This document shows positions 53,287 through 64,000 of a stretch of 64,000 bases of DNA, piece after piece; the first letter of the stretch is position 1, and every line of letters starts with the position of its first letter. The translations under genes were made by a program, and so were the position numbers. Under the pieces are notes generated by a model. It had not been told where the DNA came from. It made no database searches and saw only the letters and a list, made by a program, of their open reading frames with translations. The stretch spans positions 62,001-126,000 of the forward strand of contig JAULSN010000010.1 in NCBI GenBank assembly GCA_033439765.1. Reading direction: 5' to 3'. Origin of the DNA: Lasiosphaeria ovina (Eukaryota; Ascomycota; Sordariomycetes; Sordariales; Lasiosphaeriaceae).

Positions 53287-54361
53287 GCGGGTGGATGTCC
53301 ACGGGGGGATACAATCTTGGCTGAGGATGTGGCTGCTTGGTGGTATTTCGATGGGGATTGTCAGTGACGGCTTTCGGCTCTTCCTCCCCCTTTTTTCTCT
53401 TCGTCTTCCCCCCACCCTTTACTTGATTACTTCAACACTATTGTTTGTTGTTTATTGCAGTATGGTCGGTCAGTGTCCTGTTCTTCCATTTTTTGTTTGT
53501 TCTTAGCATGACCGTTCTCATATGTCTGCCTTACTTTCCTTTGTTCTTCCGTCTTTGACTTGACCAACCTGGGTGATCTCTCGTCTTTTTCCTCTTTTCC
53601 CCTTTGTCAGTCTCTTTCCCAACCAGGAGCATGTTAAGTATTCAACGTCGATGTATGTTTGGTAATTACAGATTGATCATACTTCATTATCGTAATCTCA
53701 TTTATAGGTGGCCCATTTTCGCTATATTGGAGACAAGACTTGCAAAGGCTTGTGGAATGATACTTAGAATCTGCCGTCTATAGCCTGTTATCCTTATCAT
53801 TCATTGCAAGGCGCGGATTTAGTTGCCCAGAGCCGTGACCCCGGATGATGATGACGACGACTATATCTTGGCAACAGGGTAGACGACTTTTACTCTGCTG
53901 CCCACCCTAGCCTCTGCTCTACATGACACGCGCCTGTCTGGTGGATACGCTTGCTAACTTTGCTATTTTTTGCGTCTGTCTGGCCTATGACCTTGCGTCT
54001 ACCTCTTTACCAACTCAATAACTGACGGCGGGCACATTGCGTTTGGGCTCCTTTCCGCTTGATTTCTGAAAACACCGAAACTCCACTAAAACCCAACCTC
54101 TCCAGAAACTATCATCACCTTACTGCAACCCAATCCCCACGCTAAGCGGAGAACCAAGCCACACGAAAAATTCTACAACCCAAAACGTGCTTCGGCCTAG
54201 GAAGCAGTAGCAGACGAGCCAACTATAGCAGCAACGGCAATTATGGCTACGCCCTGAGGCCCGTCTCCACAAATCCAGGCTATGGCGGCGGCTATGGTGG
54301 CGGGAGGCAGTATGGCGGAGCCCAAGTGATGGGGAGACCACCTATAGGCGGCCATAGTCCC
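53287..54361. other. Intergenic region with a Gly/Tyr-rich open segment
   Basis: Mostly non-coding. At about 54205-54360 one plus frame reads NGNYGYALRPVSTNPGYGGG and on, ending RPPIGGHSP. It has no start, and it would run on through the 3' end of the GFA gene on the other strand. It may be an orphan exon, or a GGC-rich repeat that happens to be open. Confidence 0.4.
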
Positions 54362-55094
54362 TCAGTTGTCGTCCGTCTTCCGCTTCTTCCTCTCCGGCTC
54401 ACCATCGAGAATCTCCTCTCCGGTCTCCTCGTCGACCATGGGGCTCTTGTCCGAGAGGCCTTTGAATTTCGGCAAGCCGTCCTTGATGTCCACAACGCGT
54501 TGGGGGTAGAACATGTGGGTCTGGGCTTTGAACGCCTCGCGCCCCTTGTCTGTGTTGATGCCCTCGATCAGGGTGGGGAAGAGGAGGATCATGTTGCGCC
54601 CCTCGTCCATGATTGGCGTCCGGCAGTAGGCGCATTGCACCTTGCAGGGTAGATGGTGTGTGGTCGACTTGTTGGCTGAGTCGTACCAGCCCAGATCGTG
54701 GTGGCCCTTGATGAAATTGATGTCTTCTTTATGGAAAATGGCGGCCCATTGGAAGGGAGCCTGTAGCGAGCAGTGTCAGTCCTTTATGCCACTGCGTAAC
54801 TCCCCAGCCCTTGTCAATGGATATACTCACTCCATGCAAGCGCTGGCACGTCGTACAGTGGCAATATTTGGAAGCCAGAGGCTTGTCGCGGCTCAGTTCG
54901 TACTGCACAGCACCGCAATGGCACTTTCCCTTCCACTTGACGTCAAAGCCATCGGGATCGTCGTGTATCCGGTAAGGGGCGCGAAACTTCCACTGGTCCT
55001 TCTCGCGGTCGGTAGACGTACCGGCTTGATACTGATGGGGATCGTCGCCATCGCCGGTGGGCTTCTCACGACGGCCGTTTTTGCTGTCACTCAT
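54362..55094 (-). CDS. GFA/CENP-V-type zinc protein
   Basis: Two exons (55094-54831, 54760-54362) give 220 residues. The start is the ATG of MSDSKNGRREKPTG; longer frames upstream have no family match. The zinc motif reads GKCHCGAVQYELS, then ASKYCHCTTCQRLHG, and later VQCAYCRTPI, as in the glutathione-dependent formaldehyde-activating enzyme family (CENP-V/GFA fold). Members bind two zinc ions; most are not proven formaldehyde enzymes. A TGACGTCA site lies 305 bases upstream of the start. The C-terminus is charged with a basic PERKKRK stretch, which could be a nuclear signal. The protein lacks a signal peptide. Function beyond the fold is unknown. Confidence 0.92.
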
Positions 55095-55398
55095 GTTTGC
55101 TAGCTCTGCCGACGAGGAGATTGTGTTGATGATTAGGGGCTTGACCAGGGTTGAAGATGAAGATCCTGGGGTCGGAGCTGGGATATGATCACCGACGGAT
55201 GGACCCAACCTTTTCAGATAATTATACCAACGGAATCGGCACCTCAGAAGCAGAACTGGGGCGAAGTTGGAATTACAAGCCCATGAAATCAAAAGTGTGG
55301 AATTTACAAAAGTTATGAACAGTAAACATCAGCCCCCCATCAAAAGACAGGGGTTGACAACGAGTGAGTGGGCCAGCGCCTGTCAAGGGCTGAAGTGG

Positions 55399-55406
55399 TG
55401 ACGTCA
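55399..55406. promoter_or_regulatory. CRE/ATF-like TGACGTCA upstream of the GFA-type gene
   Basis: A perfect TGACGTCA palindrome sits in the 468-base spacer between the GFA-type start codon and the O-methyltransferase stop. bZIP factors of the ATF/CREB type are the likely binders; this is inferred from sequence only. Confidence 0.35.
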
Positions 55407-55562
55407 TAATGAGCCTGACGGCGCCACAACCCTTGCACAAGCCCGGGATTCAGGGGCGGCCAGGGGTAAGGCATCCGTAAATGCATGATGCATCCGGGAC
55501 TGCTTTCAGTTTCTACTTTCTGCCATTGGGCAAGCCCGTACCCCACCGATACCTTCCCTATC

Positions 55563-57135
55563 CTACTCGGATCTCGCACACTCGACGACACAGGTCGGAT
55601 CGCCGTCTCTCGCGTGGAATTTCACTACTCTGAGCCCGGCGCGGCGGGAAATGTCGGCGAACATGCTCTCGTTGCGCAGCTTCCCGCCGAGATTTAGCAT
55701 CACCAGGTCCACGATCCTGTTCTGCGGGACCGGCGTGTCCAGCAGCCTCTCCTCCATGATGATGACGCGTGCTTTAGGATTGTCGGCAGGCAGCGCATCG
55801 GCCAGCTGGCGAAGGATCCCTGTGGCGAGTTCGTCCGAGTAGTCGAGCAGAATCCGGCGGAGCAGATACACCATCGCCCCTAGCACGAGAACCCGACATA
55901 TTAGCAACAGAATCGTTCCTCACGAGGTTGTCCCAAGAGACCGCGCGTTCTTATTGTGTACTTACCCTTTACAGGCTGTTGTGTGTGAAAATCGTGGTCC
56001 ATGAGTTTCACGCCTCTGATGAAAGCATCGCCCCCCGCCAACGCCTCTTCAATGACCTCCTTACGATCCTGAAGCACACACTGGTCGGGGTGTATGGCCG
56101 GAACAGCCGTAACAACATCTCGCAGCAGCTGGCCTAGACCGCCACCCACGTCGACCACCAGCGGGCTTCCAGAGCCCCGACCCTCACCCCTCTTCGCGTT
56201 TGCCTCGTCGCCGAGCCAGGCCATATCGTACAGCGCCCCGGGGCCAACCACCTCCATGTTGCCGCCTACGATCTGGCGCGACTTCATGGCCTTGGTGAAC
56301 TGGACGGCGTATTTCGGATACAAGGCCTTGACCTCCCACGGCGGCAGCTCGGGGTGGCCCCAGGCGAAACCAAAGGGCGTGTGCGTCTGCCCGCGCGGCT
56401 CCCGTCGCCCGTACTTCTCGAAATACTCTGGCCAGTGCACATATGCTTTGAGGCCGTTGCCCACTGCCACCGTCGCCAGCGGCGCAAATGGGTGGTCGGA
56501 CCGGTACAGCGGTGAGACGCGCGAGTGCCGTATCCGTCCGCTTCCGGGCGAGTCCTCGCGCAGCTTTCCGACAGATACAAGGAAGCCGCCAATCCGTGCT
56601 TTGGAGGAGGGCTGTCAGAAAATTTCTTTGATAAACGGGGAAGGACTAGCCCACCGACGAGATCCTCCTGCGCATCGATCGCCGCCGCTAGCTCTCTATA
56701 CGATATGCTGCTGCCGTCGGCCGGGATCTTGTCAAACGCCTTCCACTCCATGAATATGTTCCAGGCCGCTATGTCTGCGGCCTAACAATGCCATCAAAAC
56801 CGTCAGGTATGCCAAATAAACAGCGATGTGTGCGACCCCGAGCAGGCTGTTGCCGTCACTCTGCCAGATAAACATACCGTGACCCAGTCGGCCTTGGCCA
56901 CGTCGGCCGGAGACGCAACCTCGAACGCAATCTTCTTTGCCATCTTGACGATACTCATCCGGATCTTGTCCGCATCTTTGACCCCTCCCGGATGCAGCCC
57001 GGGAGGCTTGAGCGCCGCACCGTTGCCTCCGTTTGCCTTTGCTGTCGGTGCTCCGGCCGTGGCAGCGAGCTTCTTGGCGTCTTCCAGCAGCGTCTCGGCG
57101 GCCTTCACCAGGTCGAAACTCGGGCTGGCGTCCAT
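55563..57135 (-). CDS. SAM-dependent O-methyltransferase (plant COMT-like, fungal)
   Basis: Four exons (57135-56878, 56781-56655, 56598-55966, 55879-55563) give 444 residues. The N-terminal dimerisation part includes WNIFMEWKAFDKIPADG, SYRELAAAIDAQEDLVARI and GGFLVSVGKLRED. The methyltransferase core begins LVVDVGGGLGQLL, the SAM motif, followed by VLQDRKEVIEEA, FIRGVKLMDHDFHTQQPVK and GAMVYLLRRILLDYSDE, then ARVIIMEERLLD. Proteins of this type methylate phenolic hydroxyls, often in polyketide pathways. At the place where the family has the catalytic base (usually HD[WY] after the LRR strand) this protein has LLDYSDE, with Leu instead of His. No other pathway genes are next to it, so it is probably a stand-alone tailoring or degenerate enzyme. 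Confidence 0.93.
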
Positions 57136-58621
57136 TGTTTTCTTGGTCTTCGTCTCAAATAGGCAAGCTGTATGACGGTGTGAAAATGAAAACTGGCCCC
57201 TTTATTGGCAAAAAGACTGCAGGGTTTACTTCCTGACCCGGCGGGGGAAAATTCTTTGTAGGTACGTGGCCCCTGGCTCTCTATGCATTCAGCTCTCGGG
57301 TTTTTTGAGATGGCCCCCGTTATTGAGTTGCCATCGGAACAGGCGGTGGGGAACCGCGGGCCAGCGATTGCCATCCCTTTCTTGGCTGGCGGACCGTAGT
57401 GAGAAAATGGACCCGCTCCGAAGCTGAAGGGGAAAGGAGAGCGAGAAGGACTAATGGCGCCCCGTCCTGAGCCCAGCCGGCGGCTGTCCGCTTGATAGGC
57501 TCGAATGTCCGTAACATTTTAAAGGGTTTGTGGGGCAACTCTGTAAGCATCAGAAGGGCCCCCAATTTGAGGCCTCGTCAAAATGTGGATGCTGGCTGGG
57601 AGCTGCAATGTTGCATTATGATTGTAACCGAACTCCCTGAATGGACCTCTTTCCTTTTTGCATTAAAGCTGGTTACCTATGCATTAAAGCTGGCTACCTA
57701 GGTAGCATGCATGTACGTTGCGATTGCGCGTGTTCGCAATCACTAGGTTGCAGGCGTGGGGTCTCGGTTAGAAGGGACCGAGATTACGGCGGCTGATGGC
57801 ATGTCTTATAATGCTGACAGACTGAAACAGCTATTCTTCCAGTTCTCCATGCAACCCATCTGTCTGGCATTTGACGTCTATTGTGTCACACATCCATGCC
57901 CGGTGCACGCTCAACGGGTTATTGCAGAGGATTAGTACAACGCACAATCCTGTTCATTAATTAGGGGATTGATGAACAAGAATATCACCCACGCCAAATA
58001 ACGGTTCTGGATAATCTATAACAACTTCGCGTTGGAACTGCGCCTGATATACAGGGCGACGCAACTTTGCCTCTAATTAATGAAAACCCCCTACTTCGTG
58101 ACTGGGGAGGGGCCGCTGTGGAAACTTCATAGTTCCAATTATTTCCTTGGTGACGCGGGACGGGGATATTTGTCAAAACAACGGTGCGTAGAAAGTGGTC
58201 AAAGGAGTGCTTCTATTAGGAAGAAGAAAGAGAGGTGGGCATAGCCTAGGTGCCCTGCTTTATGTGATGAAATCGGGTCGTAGACCTAGGAGGCCAGGAA
58301 TGTACATTAGGGCCAAGTATGTAAATTAACGGCGCCACGAATGCACATTAGACGGCTTCTTCCGACAATATTCTCCATCCTTGGGGGCATTTGGACCAAA
58401 TTCCCCCTCCATCACCGCATAAATGGACTGGCTTTTCCTTAGCGCCCTCTTTAACTCTCCTTGCTCCCTCATATTTCTTTCCCATTGGCCTCGTGGGATT
58501 CCACAAGAACAAAAGCATTTCATACCGCCACACCAAAGACAGTGTATCGGGCTGCATCGAGAGCTTTGAGTCGGGTTAGCAATGATCGGTATATGATAGC
58601 CAAAAGAATAGCGTCAAACCC
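57136..58621. other. Intergenic region with a short tandem duplication
   Basis: No gene is supported. At 57660-57701 a 21-base unit beginning GCATTAAAGCTGG occurs twice in direct tandem with two mismatches, and a 12-base palindrome CTACCTAGGTAG overlaps its end. Confidence 0.5.
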
Positions 58622-60032
58622 TCACCAGTTTATATAAAAAATAGGAATATTCGGATCGTAAGAAACGTGGAGAACTCCACAGTAACGACAAACTGCGGAG
58701 TTATTGTTTTCGAGCTCTCCATCTGAGATTCCATAATACGCAAAATCTCGAGCGGAATCTTCGAATGAGGCATCCGAATCCAGCGAGACTTCCGAATCTT
58801 CCGAGAATTCAGATTCATCCGAGAGAGTGGAGCTGAAATCGGAGTCTTCAAAGTCGTTTGTTTCCGTAATTTTAACTTCTCTTCTGCGAATGTTGATTTC
58901 TGGCCGAGCAACCCGTGCCAGGTCCCATACCCCCGCTTGAAGAATTGTCTGGTATTGCGATGACGGAGGGCCGAAGTGTGGGTCGGTGTTGATACTCTCT
59001 TCCAGCAATCGTCGGGCATCCACGATCAACTTCCTCTCCCCCGCGGTGGAAGGCATTAACCTGTCCAGGAGACGCAAAATGAGTTTGCGGCACTGGTGTT
59101 CGTGGCCGTCAATTGCCTTCGAGCAGAACAGACAGTACACGGTCCGCTTTACGTGACCAACCCCTCTACTTCCGTCTTTGTCCATTTGAACACTCAAGGT
59201 CGAGCAACCTGAGCAATTCACTTGGCTCTTCCACACCGTCGGTTTTTCGACAGTCACCGTCAGAGAAGATCTGTCTAGATTGTGCCCACATGCGCACCTC
59301 AACTTCACATCTCCGTTGCCGCGCCAGTAATCTCGGACCGTCTTGATTCTGACCCATATCTCATTGAGTTTGGGGTGGACAAGAATCCTGCGCATCGCCT
59401 TTTCGAGACTTATTTCGCCATCACAGGAGCATCTTGGGGGCATGAACTTTGGCGAGACTAGCGATAGAGCAAATTTCTGGAGGAGGCAGCTGTGACAGAG
59501 ATAGTGGCGGCATGTTTCGATATACTCGATGGGGCCTTTCATTCTGTCGTACACGAACCCGCAGTTATTACAGGAAACAGGGATCCTATGACCCCTAGTC
59601 AGTATCATATGAGCGCCAGCCGCATATGGCTCTAGGTCCTCATAAGGAAGTTGCATCATACCTTGCGGCCTCGTCATTCACAGGGTTTTTGCTCTCGGTG
59701 GGCGATTGGATCGAAGGTTGGCCACGATTCCGATGAGATGGCGAATCGTATTCACCATGACTTTTAGGACTATAGAATCTTTGACTGTGGGTTGAAATTA
59801 TATCATTTCGTCAGCATACAATACGTACTGAGTTGACTCCGCCGGCCGTGGCAGTTGTGGCTGGAATTGTGGAAGGACGAGATCCTTAAGCGACTCACTC
59901 TTGCTTTCCTAATGCTTCATGCCCGTAAACCCTACTCGGATAACTCCCCCTCACTGCATCTGCAGGCGGGGTAGCGTTATCCGAGCTGCTGCCGTGGCCA
60001 CTGCGTACCGAGCGAGTTCGAACAGGCGTCAT
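58622..60032 (-). CDS. RING/RBR-like zinc-binding protein, 5' end probably lost to a retrotransposon
   Basis: Exons 60032-59899, 59784-59662 and 59585-58622 give 406 residues if the first ATG past the LTR is used. The N-terminal part is disordered. Then VSCNNCGFVYDRMKGP, ETCRHYLCHSCLLQ and PPRCSCDG form a RING-like set of ligands. It is followed by LRCACGHNL, VNCSGCST and VYCLFCSKAIDGHEHQC, which resemble further zinc modules of RBR ligases. The C-terminal part is acidic (DSDFSSTLSDESEFSEDSE), with a last CRYCG. The same frame stays open upstream of the ATG with coding-like text (TSEKAATTRKYPRPDPRG) right up to the LTR edge at 60133, so the original start is probably beyond the insertion. Ubiquitin-ligase activity is inferred from the cysteine pattern. 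Confidence 0.7.
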
Positions 60033-60132
60033 AGATTTCTCGTCTTGATCAAAATTGGTACCAGAATACCCTCGCGGGTCAGGTCGGGGGTATTTCCGCG
60101 TTGTAGCTGCTTTCTCTGAAGTAATGACTATT

Positions 60133-60454
60133 TGTTGGGAGGAAAGGTAAGGACTGGATTGCTTGGAGGAAGTCTAGCTATCTGGGCCACAGCGGAATAT
60201 ATATGTGGAAGTGATGGCCTGGACCGGTGGATCCCATATCCACTTATGCCTCGGCTTGAGGGCATCAGGCCGGGGTCCGGCCTGATCCCTGCTAGCCTGG
60301 CCACACACCCCCTTAGGCCAGAATCTTCCAAGTGAGGCTGTAAAATGTGTCTAAATATAGTGTGGTGATAATTCCTTGGTGTTGAGTGTGTGTTCGGGAA
60401 GTTCCGCTTAGCTAGCCTTCCAATTAGTATTTTCATCGTAAAATGGCCTTTCCA
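60133..60454 (-). repeat. Copia long terminal repeat (3' LTR)
   Basis: On the minus strand the element begins TGGAAAGG right after a polypurine tract (AAGGGGG) and ends CCTCCCAACA, so it has TG and CA termini and is 322 bases long. A TATATATA box lies near 60195-60203. The copia coding region stops just outside it. The flank AATAG (minus strand) would be the target-site duplicate; its partner is past the window. Confidence 0.6.
60264..60286. repeat. Perfect hairpin inside the LTR
   Basis: ATCAGGCCGG and CCGGCCTGAT form a 10-base stem with a three-base loop within the LTR. It may act in transcript folding or termination; no function is shown. Confidence 0.6.
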
Positions 60455-63400
60455 CCCCCTTGAGCCTTTGTCGTTAGTTATTGACTAGCCAGGGCACCTT
60501 GTGTGCCTCCATTCCTAGTATTCTAACGAAATGAGCGTGTTTTTCTATACTGAGCGGCTTTGTGAGACCGTCTATAGCCATCTCGGTCCCGGGGATGTGA
60601 GTCACGTTGATCATGCCTTTCTTGACCCTATTAATGATCTATTTGTATCGTATATCGATATAGCGAGTGCGGGTTACATTGAGGGGGTTCATGACGTTGA
60701 TCTTGGCGTTCATACTATTAGTAAATAACATAATAGGAAGTGGTTGGTGTGCCCCGAAGTCCTTGAGTAGTTCATTAATCCACTGGGCGGACTATGAGGC
60801 GGGTGTGAGGTTCGTGAACTCTACCTTAGTAGTGCTGTGTGCTACGTAGGTCTGCTTCTTCGTCTTCTAGTATACCGGGCAGCCGGCTAGGAAAACGACG
60901 TAGGCGCCGGTGGAGTAGCGATATAGAAGGTCGTTGGCGAAGGAGGCATCGGTATAGGTTATGAAGCTCATGTTATTAAGGTTAAGGTTGCAATTGTATA
61001 TGAGGGTTAAGTGCTTGGTACCCTTCAGGTAGCGAAATAGGTGCTTTATAACTTGTAGGTGTTCCTTAGAAGGGCCGCTATTACCTTCATATAGCCTGGA
61101 GATAGTATAGGCGATATCAGGTCTTGTATTACATATAAGGAAGTTCAGGGAGCCGGTCTTCTTGATATAGGCCTTTATTTCTTTATAGAGAGGGTCCTAG
61201 ATTCTGGGGATCTCAATACGTGAGGGCCAGGGAGCTTTGGTCGGGTTAAGGTCTTGGTAGCCGAATTTTCCGAGTATAAGGTCGATATAGGCTTCCTATG
61301 AGAGGGAAACCGTGGTATTATTATTACTCCAGAAGATATTAATACCTAGGAACCTTATGGGCTCCCCGATATCCTTAATCTCGAACCGTTCCATAATGCT
61401 ATTACGGACTTGGTCGATTTCTTCGTTAGTTGGAGCGGCAATAATGAAGTCATCCACGTAGAGGATAATATAGTAGTCCTTTTCTCTATACTTAAGAAGG
61501 CATAGGTCGGAGCCGAAGGGTATAAAGCCAAGGGCCTTGAAGAAGGGAACGATAGTATCAAACCAGTAGAGCGGAGACTTCCTCAGGCCGTAGAGGGCTT
61601 TATTAAGGAGCCAAACCTTCGTACGGTTAGTATTGGGGATACCGGGAGGTTATTCAACGTAGATAGTAGTTCCCTCAGGCACGTTAGTATTTAGGAAGGC
61701 GGTTTTGAAGTCGAATTATCTACGCTTATAGCCCTTTACCGTAATCATAATAAGGAAGCACTTCACGCTAGTACTATTAGCGACGGCGGTATATATATCA
61801 TCGAGGGCCTAGTTATCTTCTTCGTAGTTACCGTAGACCACAAAGCGGGCTCGCTTTACCTACTCGTTAAGAGCTATTTCGAGTTTGGTATCGTATACCC
61901 ATTTCCCGGGTAGCACTAGTGCTCCGGTAGGCCTATTAACGAGGGTAAAGACCTATATTATTTTGAGGCTCTTAATTTATGACTTCATCGTAGGCAGCCA
62001 GCTAGTATCGTAATCTAGGGTCTTCTAGGCGGCTCGAAGATTCTTAGGGATCTCTAGCTTCTACTAGGTAGCTAGGTTATATATGGCCTATATTACTAAT
62101 AAAAGGAAGCCGACTTCGTAGTACTATATAGGGACCTTATGGACTAGGTATATAGACTTAGGTAGTGGTTTGGGCGGGCGGCGAGGCCTTGAGGCGGCGG
62201 CTATTGGCGTTACCGTTGGTGCCGGTCGCTTCCGGACCAGGGGAAGGCGGGCTGCGGCCCTCATAGCCGGGGACTGCGTTATCCTCGCTACTAGGGGTTG
62301 TAAGGCAGGTACCGGGGCTTCTTCCATGATGTCGGCGATGTCTTCGGCTTCGAAGAAAGGCTCTCTATCCTCTTCCGCGAACCGGACCTAAATGGAGTCA
62401 CGTATAGGCGGGGAGGGCGGCGGGGCATTAGGTGAGGCTCGTATTGAGGGCCGTGCCGGTAGCTGGGCCGTTGTGGATGCGCGCGGCGTGGTATTGAGGG
62501 TACTCTGGTGCCGTATTGTGATGATAGGTACGGTACCGAGGTCCTTAACCGGTATGAGCGAGGGCGGCTCAGGTATACCGATTTGTAAGGCGCCCGGGGT
62601 GGTCTCTAGGGACGGGAATACCGTAGAATGGCGGGAGGGTTCGCGGGGAGGCGTGTGCGTGTATTTATCGGCTTGCGGCGGTGCCTGCCGGGTAGGTGCC
62701 GGTAAGGCCGGGGTTAGTATATCGATCTCTATATTAGTTACTCTCTTAACTTCATTTACGGTTGAGTCTTCGAATATAACTTCGTATTCGGCCTCATTAC
62801 CTTCTGAAGTAGACGGCGTATCTTCCTCGTTGAACCTAACGGCCGAGGCGCGAATAATCTTTCCTTCCTTTGGCTTATAGATCCAGTAGATCTTACCGTA
62901 GAGGTCCCCGTAGCCGATAAGCCTGCCCTCTATTACGCGGGGTATAAACTTATCGGAGTCTATACGGGTCTGCTTCTTTCTATAGAAGTAAGCCGCGTAG
63001 TAGTAGGAGCGTAGGTGCTTGATAAATAGCTTATAAAGGCTATAATATATATTAAGTCCTTTATATATAACCTAATAAGGGCTTTTGCTTCCTTCGTTAC
63101 GTTATATTAGAAGTAGGTTAAGAACCCGGACCGTTATATTAACTATAAATAGCCAAAGGTATTTAGGAATACCGTATTCGATTATCAGGACTCTCGCTCT
63201 TATTATAATCTCCCTACCTACCCTTTCTAATACTCCGTTTATCCACGGAGTATTAGGCGGGGTGTTATATATCTCAATACCCTTTTCTTTAGCCCATCTA
63301 TTGAGCTTAGAGTCGTAGAACTCGTATATGGCCTATCCGAATTCGCTACCTCCGTCGATGCCGATGACCTTGATCTTTCTTCGTAACTATATCTCGACCA

Positions 63401-64000
63401 TTTTAACGAGTTATACTAGCTCGATAAAGGCCTACTTCTTTTCTCTATAAAAACGAATCTAATAATAGCCTAAGTAAACATTAATAAAGTAGGTAGTATA
63501 ACGTTAGCCGAGGTAGCCGGGTTTATAGTAGGTAATTAGGTCAACTCTAATAAAGTCAAGCGGAGCGTTATATACTACCTCGGTCCTCTTATTAATTAGG
63601 TCTATTGCCTTCCCGAGAATATAGGGCTTATAGAAGTCTTTATTATATACGCCTATAATCTTGATGCCGGCTCTATTATAGGCCTTAACGACGATTTCCG
63701 GGTTAGTATGGAGGAGGCGCCGGTACATCGTTTCGTATATGATCGAGGCTAGTAGAGCCTCACGAACCGTGATATTAGGTAGTAGGTCGCGAGATGTGAT
63801 ATATGGAAAGACTGGCAGGCCACCTACCCACTGAAGGTCGGCTACGGGCTTCCTGCTTCCTTTCTCCAGGACCCTATTATCCTCCATATTCTATATGAGG
63901 CCTACGAGAGAGAGGGATATAGGGCTCACGAGGTTGACCGGGGTTTCCGGGTAGTAGTATACCTGCCCGAGATGTATATCCCGATACGTATTACCTATAT

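Larger units (their letters stand above)
60133..64000 (-). mobile_element. Ty1/copia retrotransposon, decayed by many stop codons (continues past the window)
   Basis: Read from right to left the element shows: a GAG-pre-integrase region (LLHTNPEIVVKAYNRAG, about 63690-63740), the integrase core (VDLIT, then GIDGGSEFG, then NGVLERVGREIII, giving D, D and E), a proline-rich linker (about 62120-62880), reverse transcriptase with ALYGLRKSPLYW and the catalytic YVDD at 61449-61460, and RNase H (TYTDASFAND, about 60941-60960). It ends with the stop near 60480 and the LTR. The order integrase before RT makes it copia. Stops interrupt each domain, nearly always TAG or TAA, and TpA steps are abundant while CpA is rare, as left by RIP. 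It is surely inactive as read. Confidence 0.9.

Noticed and set aside
62170..62880. Gly/Arg-rich plus-strand frames at the right end
   Set aside because: They are the antisense of the proline-rich linker of the copia polyprotein.
1..64000. CRISPR array or bacterial operon features
   Set aside because: No spaced direct repeats were seen, and the spliced genes show a fungal nuclear genome.

Overview
The window is nuclear DNA of a filamentous ascomycete (Pezizomycotina, most likely a Sordariomycete; inferred). Most genes carry short GT-AG introns of 50-110 bases with CTAAC/CTGAC-like branch points. The gene families are typically fungal: Zn2Cys6 regulator, HET, RTA1, rhodopsin-domain, LysM/GH18 chitinase, PTR2, BSD2. 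A heavily mutated Ty1/copia element rich in TpA steps suggests repeat-induced point mutation (RIP).

Layout. 1-6.1 kb: the 5' end of an FAD oxidoreductase, an intact rhodopsin-domain membrane protein, a broken unidentified gene and a frameshifted secreted-protein gene. 6.8-11 kb: a large killer-toxin-like class V chitinase with one nonsense codon and several one-base frameshifts. 11.4-17.8 kb: an RTA1-like membrane protein, a short-chain dehydrogenase, and a divergently transcribed Zn2Cys6 regulator with seven exons, all intact. 17.8-31.8 kb is gene-poor. It holds a broken secreted repeat protein, an intact 572-residue coiled-coil protein, a probable small Cys-rich protein, a broken ORF and a TpA-rich relic. 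31.8-41.1 kb: an intact PTR2-type peptide transporter, a small pseudogene, a broken HET gene and an intact 1054-residue HET gene. 42.6-49.4 kb: a secreted protein followed by housekeeping genes: L-isoaspartyl methyltransferase, BSD2/Ndfip adaptor, CBP6/UQCC2-like assembly factor and mitochondrial citrate carrier. 50.6-60 kb: an 880-residue protein ending in a CaaX box, a GFA-type zinc protein, a plant-type O-methyltransferase, and a RING/RBR-like zinc protein. 60.1-64 kb: one LTR and most of a decayed copia element, which abuts and probably truncates the RING-like gene.

The main pattern is that intact multi-exon genes stand beside genes broken by one-base indels (often in C or G runs) and by premature stops. 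Nine of ten premature stops are TAG or TAA, most explained by TGG to TAG, CAG to TAG or CAA to TAA, the CpA to TpA class made by RIP. Because many long genes here are error-free (one even spans a C10 run), bad sequence alone is an unlikely explanation, though it is not excluded. The best leads for new biology are the CaaX protein, the tandem HET genes, the copia insertion at the RING-like gene, and the clustered decay of secreted and recognition genes.
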